The notes under the pieces: generated by a model
Database searches by the model: none
What the model saw: only the letters and a program-made list of their open reading frames with translations
What the model was told of the DNA's origin: nothing
Shown here: positions 1-4,577 of the stretch, piece by piece
How the letters are laid out: each line of letters opens with the position of its first letter
Position numbering within the stretch: position 1 is the stretch's first letter
Position numbers and translations under genes: made by a program
NCBI GenBank assembly: GCA_947380655.1
Contig: CANCRX010000139.1
Span: forward strand, 1-5,845
Length of the DNA stretch: 5,845 nt
Direction: 5' to 3'
Origin: Alcaligenaceae bacterium
Lineage (GTDB): Bacteria > Pseudomonadota > Gammaproteobacteria > Burkholderiales > Burkholderiaceae_B

Positions 1-42
1 CTACACCTCTATCAGTTCAATCCTCAGCAACCGAGGTATTTA

Positions 43-867
43 ATGTTTCGAATCAACAAAGTATTGGCTACTACGCTTGCGATTGCAACGTTAAGTTTTA
101 TTCAAGGTTGCGCGCAGCCAACTAAAGCGCCACAGATAATTGCCGACCAGGGCCTCAGAGTTGAGCTTGAGCCTGCGGCCATCTCCATCCTCAAGGAAAT
201 GGGAGCCAAGCTGACACAAGCAAAGTCTCTTTCATTCAGCGCGACCGCTACGTATGAAAGTACCGCCAGGACAGGCCAGCCACTCGCGTATTTAAGTCAG
301 ATGGATGTATCAGTTAAACGCCCAAATATGCTCAGCGTGATTACGCTTGGTGATGGCCCTCGCTCAGAGTTTTATTTCAATGGTGAGAGCATTACCGCGT
401 ATTCACCCGCTGCAAATGTTGTAGCTACTGCAAAAGCACCTGATTCCATTAATGAAATGCTCAAGTTCGCCTTTCAGAAAGCGGACATCTACTTTCCCTT
501 CACCGATGTGATCGTGGCGGATCCCTATGCTGGTGCTATCAATAAACTGAAAATAGCTTTTGTCGTCGGTCAGTCCGTGATCGTCGGCGGCATCACCACC
601 GATGTCATCGCATTGGTCAATGACAACATGCAAGCCCAAATCTGGATCGGACGGGACGACAAACTCCCCCGACTGCTGCGCGTCACATATTTCAATGAGC
701 CTGGTAATTTTCGGCATGTCGTGAGCTTTTCAAACTGGAAACTGAATCCAACTTTCACAGCGAAAACGTTTACAAATCCAGCCATTGCCCAGGCAAACAA
801 AATTGAATTTGCCTCGCCCAGTGCGCTGGCCCAAGAAGTGAAAACTCCAGCGGGAGCAAAACCATGA
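43..867 (+). CDS. DUF2092-family predicted outer-membrane/periplasmic lipoprotein
   Basis: Seen: a 274-residue protein starting with a short basic-hydrophobic signal peptide (about residues 1-22) that ends in I-Q-G-C, a lipobox-like site with the lipidated cysteine at residue 23. The -2 glutamine is unusual. The start is supported by GAGG at 33-36, six bases before the ATG. The body has the order typical of DUF2092: an early helix (about 44-58), a K-S-L-S-F-S strand, a 'V-K-R-P-N-M-L' segment (91-97), 'F-Y-F-N-G-E-S-I-T-A-Y-S-P' (110-122), then 'P-D-S-I-N-E-M-L' (133-140). Known: DUF2092 is, as I recall, related to the LolA/LolB fold, a half-barrel that handles lipidated or hydrophobic ligands; no specific function is established. 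The C-terminal 30 residues are Ala/Pro-rich and probably unstructured. Its stop overlaps the next start (ATGA), so the two are probably translated together. Family call fairly sure; function unknown. Confidence 0.82.
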   Translation: MFRINKVLATTLAIATLSFIQGCAQPTKAPQIIADQGLRVELEPAAISILKEMGAKLTQAKSLSFSATATYESTARTGQPLAYLSQMDVSVKRPNMLSVITLGDGPRSEFYFNGESITAYSPAANVVATAKAPDSINEMLKFAFQKADIYFPFTDVIVADPYAGAINKLKIAFVVGQSVIVGGITTDVIALVNDNMQAQIWIGRDDKLPRLLRVTYFNEPGNFRHVVSFSNWKLNPTFTAKTFTNPAIAQANKIEFASPSALAQEVKTPAGAKP

Positions 868-1505
868 AACTGAACAAATCCCTTCTCATCGCCGAACTCG
901 TCACCACATTCGCACTGCTTACCTCAGCGGGACAAGCCGGTGCCTACATGCACTCTAACGGTTTCGGTGGGCATACAGTCAGTAACGGCAACGGTAGCTG
1001 GGCACATGAAGGTGCGCGCGGGGGCACTGCTTCAGGAAGCGATGGCTCATGGAGCGCGCATGGCGCCGATGGAGGATCTGCTTATGGATATCACGGGGCA
1101 GACGGTGGCGCCTGGCATGCAACGGGTGCAAATGGGGGTTCCTTTTATGGTGCTTCTTACAATGGCTATCATCCGCCTACGGTCGTCAATACCTACGGAG
1201 CAGGTTGTTATAACTGCGGTGGCTGGAATGCAGGGGCCGCAGCGGTGACTGGTTTGGCCGTAGGTGCTGCGGTAGGCGCCAGTGCAGCAAATGCTCAGGC
1301 AGCGAATGCCTACGCAGCAGGTGTTGCGACAGGCGCCTCCATGGCTCCTGTCTATATGGTCAACAGCGTCTATTCAGTTCTACCTCCAACTTGCAGCTAC
1401 TCACCAGTGAATGGTGTGACGCTTTATCGTTGCGGTGCGGTGTGGTTTACACCTTTTTATGGTGCCAACGGTGTCAACTACCGGGTAGTCAACCCACCCT
1501 ATTAA
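864..1505 (+). CDS. Glycine-rich secreted protein with C-terminal cysteine domain
   Basis: Seen: 213 residues. An N-terminal signal peptide (about 1-27) has a plausible signal peptidase I site after A-G-A. A Gly/Ser/His-rich region (31-100) holds four spaced copies of G-A-x-G-G (50-54, 67-71, 78-82, 88-92) in an approximate 10-17-residue repeat with aromatic residues between. A C-Y-N-C pair lies at 115-118. An Ala/Gly stretch at about 123-160 (glycine-zipper-like) could insert in or lie on a membrane. The C-terminal domain (about 165-213) has L-P-P-T-C at 173-177 and Y-R-C-G at 188-191, followed by aromatic 'W-F-T-P-F-Y' and 'V-N-Y-R-V-V'. Small periplasmic or surface proteins of proteobacteria often carry this kind of C-terminal 'LPxxC...YRCG' module. 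Start: GGGAG at 852-856 sits seven bases upstream, and the ATG overlaps the preceding stop. Inferred: an envelope protein acting with the DUF2092 lipoprotein. I do not recognise a function. Confidence 0.8.
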   Translation: MKLNKSLLIAELVTTFALLTSAGQAGAYMHSNGFGGHTVSNGNGSWAHEGARGGTASGSDGSWSAHGADGGSAYGYHGADGGAWHATGANGGSFYGASYNGYHPPTVVNTYGAGCYNCGGWNAGAAAVTGLAVGAAVGASAANAQAANAYAAGVATGASMAPVYMVNSVYSVLPPTCSYSPVNGVTLYRCGAVWFTPFYGANGVNYRVVNPPY

Positions 1506-1526
1506 CTCTGTGGTAAGTAGCCTGGA

Positions 1527-1554
1527 GCTTGGTCGATCCCAGAGATCACCAAGC
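1527..1554 (+). terminator. Possible weak terminator hairpin between convergent genes
   Basis: GCTTGGT (1527-1533) pairs with ACCAAGC (1548-1554). A further GATC/GATC pairing (1535-1538 with 1544-1547) forms after a one-base bulge, closing a CCAGA loop. No T-tract follows directly, though the next 20 bases are T-rich (1555-1574). A second small stem, CTGTTA (1564-1569) with TAACAG (1579-1584), lies between this and the PilZ stop. The position between two converging genes fits a shared termination zone, but neither is a textbook intrinsic terminator. Confidence 0.35.
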
Positions 1555-1590
1555 GGTTATCTTCTGTTATTTTTCGGCTAACAGCTTTGT

Positions 1591-1947
1591 TTAGGATTTA
1601 TTGTCACTCAGATCAAATGAGCTGTTCAGGATTTTGGCTGCAACGCCAGTTTCAGTGCCGTTATGATCGACACGAACAACCTCGCCCTGAAAGTTCATTC
1701 TGACGTTATCACCGTCTGCCTCAAGATCGACGGAAAAATCGATCGGCTCGCCGACTTCTTTATCCCCCTTGATAGACAAATAAACTCCCGTCGCACTTAC
1801 GTTGCGCGTGATGACTTTTTTTCCGTTCATGGTGACAGAAACAGAGGTCGGCACGCGCTCGGCTCGGCGGGCGTTTTTAATTGAGGCGTTTGATTTTTTA
1901 GGCGTCGACATAGGTGTGATGTTATGCCCAAGTGAATAAACTAGCAA
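1591..1947 (-). CDS. Stand-alone PilZ-domain protein, probable c-di-GMP receptor
   Basis: Seen: a small soluble protein that is almost entirely one PilZ domain. Counting from the TTG at 1947, it shows the R-x-x-x-R motif (R27 to R31, in N-A-R-R-A-E-R) and then N-x-S-x-x-G (N49, S51, G54, in R-N-V-S-A-T-G), followed by beta strands through 'G-E-V-V-R-V'. Known: these two motifs form the c-di-GMP site of the PilZ family. Inferred: it binds c-di-GMP and relays it to a partner, plausibly the pilus machinery encoded divergently beside it. Start: the TTG at 1947 has AAAGGA five bases upstream (1958-1953 on the minus strand) and gives 118 residues. An in-frame ATG at 1911 gives 106 residues but has no visible ribosome binding site. 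I kept the TTG, but the ATG remains possible; both leave the domain intact. The TTG and its ribosome binding site lie in a hairpin, see 1938-1966. Confidence 0.85.
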   Translation of the reverse strand: MLVYSLGHNITPMSTPKKSNASIKNARRAERVPTSVSVTMNGKKVITRNVSATGVYLSIKGDKEVGEPIDFSVDLEADGDNVRMNFQGEVVRVDHNGTETGVAAKILNSSFDLSDNKS

Positions 1948-1966
1948 ATATTTCCTTTGCTAGTTT
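1938..1966 (-). promoter_or_regulatory. 11-bp perfect inverted repeat spanning the RBS and TTG start of the PilZ gene
   Basis: AAACTAGCAAA (1938-1948) and TTTGCTAGTTT (1956-1966) are exact reverse complements around the 7-base spacer TATTTCC. Read on the minus strand, the 5' arm and loop contain AAAGGA (1958-1953) and the 3' arm contains the candidate TTG start (1947-1945). As RNA this would partly hide the ribosome binding site and start codon; as DNA it is a plausible operator. Only three of the eleven pairs are G-C, and no T-tract follows on either strand, so it is not a terminator. Confidence 0.5.
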
Positions 1967-1999
1967 CGGCTTGTCACCGGAAGTCATCAGTCTGAGTGA

Positions 2000-2036
2000 A
2001 ATCGCAATGAAATGAATTTGTCATGCGATTAGTTTT
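2000..2036 (+). terminator. Hairpin followed by T-tract, candidate plus-strand terminator
   Basis: AATCGCA (2000-2006) pairs with TGCGATT (2024-2030). TGA (2008-2010) pairs with TCA (2021-2023) after a single bulged A, leaving a 10-base loop. AG and then TTTTT (2032-2036, read from AGTTTTTAAT) follow. This is the layout of an intrinsic terminator on the plus strand, yet no plus-strand gene ends here. It could block antisense or read-through transcription before the pilin promoter, or end an unannotated small RNA. Stem GC is modest. Confidence 0.35.
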
Positions 2037-2199
2037 TAATAGAGATTATGGGCTAGTGACCATATTAAAAATACCTTAATATCTAAAGCCTTAGATTATG
2101 CATAAGTAACAACGAAGGCGTTAACTAGCGAATGCGAGACCCGCAAATAATAATAAAAATCATATATAAAAAATACCAAGTGTTGCGAAATATTCCTCA

Positions 2200-2272
2200 A
2201 CTTAAGTTAAGCAAAATAGTAGCAACTAGTATCAATTAGTAAAAAACCTTGTTAATATTTGTACTTAAGTAC
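2200..2272. repeat. Two ACTTAAGT palindromes and a 10-bp-phased TAGTA array upstream of the first pilin
   Basis: ACTTAAGT occurs at 2200-2207 (within the palindrome AACTTAAGTT, 2199-2208) and at 2263-2270 (within the perfect 12-base palindrome GTACTTAAGTAC, 2261-2272). The two copies are 63 bases apart, six helical turns. Between them TAGTA repeats at 2217, 2227 and 2237 with exact 10-base spacing, the last two as CAACTAGTA and CAATTAGTA. These lie 45-120 bases before the pilin start and could be binding sites for one or two regulators; no regulator is identified. Confidence 0.45.
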
Positions 2273-2317
2273 TGCTCGTAGTAGTCTAACTCTATTGATT
2301 TTTTTAGGGAGTGCCTA

Positions 2318-2842
2318 ATGCCTTTACGTCAACTGCAGTCTGGTTTTACCTTGATTGAGCTTTTAGTCGTAATCGCGATTATCGGTATCTTGACCGCAAT
2401 CGGAGTACCTACCTATACCGGCTATCAAACTTCAGCTAAAGTCAGCGCGACCAAGCAGAACTATGACTCGATTAAGACATACATTGCAGCAGAACTCACT
2501 AAATGCTCTGCTGGTTTGACCCCTACTTTGAATGACCCTAAAGCAAGTCCTTCTACAGTGACCTGCCCCGCAGATTTGGCAACACCCGCAACACCAGGTG
2601 CCTATTTTGTAGCCTACACAGGCAAGACAATTAAGAATCCCTACAACTCAACCGATACAACACCATCGCAAAGTGGCGGCGCAGCTGCAAGCACAGCTAA
2701 TGCAGGTCGCCTGTTTATCAACGCAGCGGATGCAAACTGCGGACAAGGCTTGTCTGTTCAGACCGTCCTGCAAGATACAACCGCTGCAACTACCTCCTAT
2801 ATTCTTTACCCTGCAGCCTCTGAATGTATCAGCATGCAGTAA
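2318..2842 (+). CDS. Type IV pilin, four-cysteine, probable major subunit
   Basis: Seen: 174 residues with a classic class III prepilin signal: a 9-residue leader (M-P-L-R-Q-L-Q-S-G), cleavage after G9, phenylalanine at mature +1, glutamate at +5 (E14), and a hydrophobic helix to about residue 30, then V-P-x-Y. Cysteines are at 63, 83, 141 and 170, enough for two disulfides after export. A K-N-P-Y-N segment is at 106-110, followed by a Ser/Thr/Gly/Ala-rich stretch (111-130) that looks flexible and possibly glycosylated. Start: AGGGAG at 2306-2311 is six bases upstream, the strongest ribosome binding site among the pilus genes. Inferred: the major pilin, because it is first after a large regulatory region, has the best ribosome binding site, and is followed by a hairpin that would limit downstream expression. 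It would be processed by the peptidase encoded at 3402. It could instead be an abundant minor pilin. I avoid a specific symbol because the family naming depends on the organism. Confidence 0.88.
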   Translation: MPLRQLQSGFTLIELLVVIAIIGILTAIGVPTYTGYQTSAKVSATKQNYDSIKTYIAAELTKCSAGLTPTLNDPKASPSTVTCPADLATPATPGAYFVAYTGKTIKNPYNSTDTTPSQSGGAAASTANAGRLFINAADANCGQGLSVQTVLQDTTAATTSYILYPAASECISMQ

Positions 2843-2876
2843 ATCAATAATCATGCTCTGCACAGTGACCTAATTA

Positions 2877-2907
2877 CTTGACCCGCCAACAGGCGGGTCA
2901 AGCATTT
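2877..2907 (+). terminator. Stable hairpin between the two pilin genes, leaky terminator or attenuator
   Basis: CTTGACCCGCC (2877-2887) and GGCGGGTCAAG (2892-2902) form a perfect 11-bp stem, seven pairs being G-C, with the tetraloop AACA. The sequence after it, CATTTT (2903-2908), gives only a short interrupted U-run. Such a strong stem with a poor U-tract fits partial termination or protection of the upstream mRNA 3' end. The next gene starts about 20 bases later with no clear promoter of its own in between, so read-through seems needed. Confidence 0.75.
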
Positions 2908-2925
2908 TAAAGAAGAGAAATACGA

Positions 2926-3375
2926 TTGCAGTACTGCAAAAAACAAGCTGGATTTACGTTATTAGAGCTCATTGTTGCTGTAGCGATCCTAAGCATCATT
3001 GCGGCGATTGGCGTGCCTATGCTGGTCAGTAACGTCAGAGTCGCCAAAAATGTGGATGCACAAAATACTTTGCGCTCTATTTATCTTATGCAGAAAAATT
3101 ATTTTTCCGAAAATAATTGCTATCTCACTACATCGTCATCGGGTGACTACACCAGCGTAATCAATCAGTACTTAATGGGATCTACTACCCCTGCAGCAGG
3201 TCCTATTCCTGTGGGTAATAGCAATGACTTTTACTTTTACATTCTGCCAGGTACGGTCGGTGTGAGCGGCAGCTGCACGGGTACGCAATCGAACGATTAC
3301 ACGGCCTATGCAAAATCCAGAACCACATCTTTGGTGTATTCACTTAATCAACAAAATATCAAAGCTGGTTTTTAA
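2926..3375 (+). CDS. Type IV pilin-like protein, PilE-type, TTG start
   Basis: Seen: 149 residues with a class III signal: leader M-Q-Y-C-K-K-Q-A-G, cleavage after G9, F at +1, E at +5 (E14), and hydrophobic helix to about residue 31. Mature cysteines are C65 (in N-N-C-Y-L) and C117, a likely disulfide pair; a further cysteine (C4) is in the leader. 'L-R-S-I-Y-L-M-Q-K-N-Y-F-S-E-N-N-C-Y' (49-66) matches the layout of PilE/ComP-like pilins, where an alpha-helix runs into '(Y/F)xxxNxxY'. Start: the only usable start before the leader is the TTG at 2926. An in-frame stop lies at 2908-2910, and a purine-rich AGAAGAG (2911-2917) is eight bases upstream. The rare start and the hairpin before it suggest a level well below the first pilin. 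Inferred: a minor pilin, possibly an adhesive or DNA-binding tip subunit; an alternative major pilin is possible. Confidence 0.84.
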   Translation: MQYCKKQAGFTLLELIVAVAILSIIAAIGVPMLVSNVRVAKNVDAQNTLRSIYLMQKNYFSENNCYLTTSSSGDYTSVINQYLMGSTTPAAGPIPVGNSNDFYFYILPGTVGVSGSCTGTQSNDYTAYAKSRTTSLVYSLNQQNIKAGF

Positions 3376-3401
3376 GTATTCCTGTAAATAGAAGGATATC
3401 A

Positions 3402-4238
3402 ATGGCTTTGTTCTGTGCAAGCGTTCTTGGATTACTGCTAGGTAGCTTTCTTAACGTGGTGATTTATCGCCTACCTAAAGCGCTGATCGCCAGCTGGGAA
3501 AAGTCGTCAGCACTCGATACAGACGTTCATACAGAACATAGTCGCTCGCCCTACTCCTGTCTGTTAACTCCGCCTTCAACCACACCGTGCTGCGGCAAGC
3601 CGATCAAGTGGTTTGACAACATCCCTCTCATCTCCTGGGTGTGGTTAAGAGGGAAATGCCGCTATTGCTCACATGCCATCGCCATACGCTATGTTCTGGT
3701 TGAATTGATCGTCGCGCTCAGTTTTTACTGGACCGTTTGGCATTTCGACGTGTCATGGACAAGTGCGCTCTATGCTGTATTTTTTTGTCTCACGATCAGC
3801 TTGTTCTGGATTGATCTGGAACACTATTTACTACCCGATAGCCTGACACTAAGCTTGCTGTGGGCAGGCCTGATTGGCAGTGCAGTCGGTGTATTGCCGG
3901 TGAATGCAACGGATGCGATTATTGGTGCAGCGCTTGGTTACCTCGTGTTGTTTGTATTTAATACCCTATATCGCCTGGTTCGGCATAAGGACGGCTTTGG
4001 TGGTGGGGATTTAAAACTACTCAGTGCCCTGGGGGCCTGGCTCGGTTGGACAGCGGTCATGCCGACATTGTTCATCGCCGCAATAGCAGGCCTGGTTTGC
4101 GTAGTGATCGGGATGATCTTTAAAAGACAAATGCATAGTCTGCATCATTCAATACCCTTCGGACCATTTTTGATTTTCTCGGGTGTTATTTTGCTCGTAT
4201 GCCGGGCTGAAAACCTTCAATTACCCTTTATACAATAA
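3402..4238 (+). CDS. pilD: Type IV prepilin peptidase / N-methyltransferase (A24 family)
   Basis: Integral inner-membrane aspartic protease that cleaves prepilin leaders after glycine and methylates the new N-terminus. Seen: 278 residues, close to the usual length. An N-terminal membrane segment runs into 'L-L-G-S-F-L-N-V-V-I-Y-R-L-P' (12-25). The cytoplasmic loop contains 'F-D-N-I-P-L-I-S-W' (71-79). The first acidic motif, I-D-L-E-H-Y-L-L-P-D, is at 137-146, and the second, G-F-G-G-G-D-L-K-L-L, is at 198-207 with D203 as a catalytic aspartate. About six or seven more membrane helices follow the loop. Odd: the usual C-P-x-C...C-x-x-C zinc tetrad is here T61-P62-C63-C64 and C86-x-x-C89, so the first cysteine is displaced. 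Start: GAAGGA at 3391-3396 is five bases before the ATG. The stop overlaps the next start (TAATG). It would process all three prepilins in this window. Confidence 0.95.
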   Translation: MALFCASVLGLLLGSFLNVVIYRLPKALIASWEKSSALDTDVHTEHSRSPYSCLLTPPSTTPCCGKPIKWFDNIPLISWVWLRGKCRYCSHAIAIRYVLVELIVALSFYWTVWHFDVSWTSALYAVFFCLTISLFWIDLEHYLLPDSLTLSLLWAGLIGSAVGVLPVNATDAIIGAALGYLVLFVFNTLYRLVRHKDGFGGGDLKLLSALGAWLGWTAVMPTLFIAAIAGLVCVVIGMIFKRQMHSLHHSIPFGPFLIFSGVILLVCRAENLQLPFIQ

Positions 4239-4576
4239 TGAAATTTTTCATAACACTTGTTCTGCTTTTAAAGCTGACGTTGGCGGGTGCACAACCCATG
4301 CAAGATAACGCCAGACAAGACTGCGAACGTACCATCAATTCTGTGATCGCCATCTACGGACAGTTGAGTCAGAATCCAGCGTTTAAACCTGAAAACCTGA
4401 CACCTGTCATCAAAGGACAAGCAGACGACTCTCGAATGCTCTGGTTTCTGAATCAAGAGGTTGTGCCACGCCTATTGAGTCAAGGCCCAGAGCGACTCGT
4501 GATGTACTTAAAAAGCCAAGGGTTTAACCGTTGCGCAGATATCGTGAACGGATCAACTATTTATATCGAGAAATAA
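4238..4576 (+). CDS. Small secreted protein of unknown function between pilD and pilT
   Basis: Seen: 112 residues. A signal peptide (about 1-19) has a basic-hydrophobic core and a plausible cleavage site after A-G-A. The mature part is about 93 residues, with helical segments (about 24-45, 65-80, 83-94) and two cysteines (C29 and C99) that could form one disulfide joining its ends. No lipobox, no membrane segment after the signal peptide, and no prepilin motif. I do not recognise the family. Its ATG overlaps the pilD stop (TAATG at 4236-4240), no ribosome binding site is visible, and one base separates its stop from the pilT start, so it depends on translational coupling and belongs to the pilus operon. 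Inferred: a periplasmic accessory protein of the pilus or of an associated process. The gene is very likely real because of this exact packing and the signal peptide. Confidence 0.75.
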   Translation: MKFFITLVLLLKLTLAGAQPMQDNARQDCERTINSVIAIYGQLSQNPAFKPENLTPVIKGQADDSRMLWFLNQEVVPRLLSQGPERLVMYLKSQGFNRCADIVNGSTIYIEK

Positions 4577-4577
4577 A

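Larger units (their letters stand above)
1948..2317. other. AT-rich divergent intergenic region between the PilZ gene and the first pilin
   Basis: This 370-base stretch has no convincing gene; the longest ATG-led frame (2132-2239, about 35 codons) lacks a ribosome binding site and is built of AT-rich codons. It holds many short symmetric or repeated elements: ACTAGC copies, a hairpin with a T-tract (2000-2036), ATCTAA/TTAGAT (2081-2096), the palindrome TTATGCATAA (2096-2105), an A/T-rich run (about 2144-2176), two ACTTAAGT palindromes, and a TAGTA array. It must carry the promoters of both divergent genes. No strong -35/-10 pair stands out for the pilin. The best candidate is an extended -10, TG-T-TAATAT (2250-2258), with no good -35. 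I see no sigma-54 -24/-12 element. Confidence 0.7.

Noticed and set aside
403..717. Minus-strand open frame of 104 codons inside the DUF2092 gene
   Set aside because: Lies wholly within a well-supported gene on the other strand, has no recognisable domain, and is a frame shadow.
940..1248. Plus-strand open frame of 102 codons overlapping the glycine-rich gene
   Set aside because: Alternative frame of a Gly-rich coding repeat, Met-rich and without domain or signal; the 864 frame has the signal peptide and coupling.
2096..2105. TTATGCATAA palindrome as an operator
   Set aside because: A single 10-bp palindrome in AT-rich DNA with no second copy; likely chance.
2115..2131. Possible sigma-54 (-24/-12) promoter, GGCGTTAACTAGC, for the pilin gene
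   Set aside because: GG and GC are separated by nine rather than ten bases, and the flanking consensus (TGGCAC, TTGC) is absent.
2144..2176. A/T-rich run with TATATAAA resembling a -10 box
   Set aside because: No acceptable -35 at 16-18 bases upstream and too far from either start to assign; kept only as part of the intergenic description.
2132..2239. Short open frame (about 35 codons) in the divergent intergenic region
   Set aside because: No ribosome binding site before the ATG, composition follows the AT-rich non-coding DNA, and it runs through the repeated regulatory elements.
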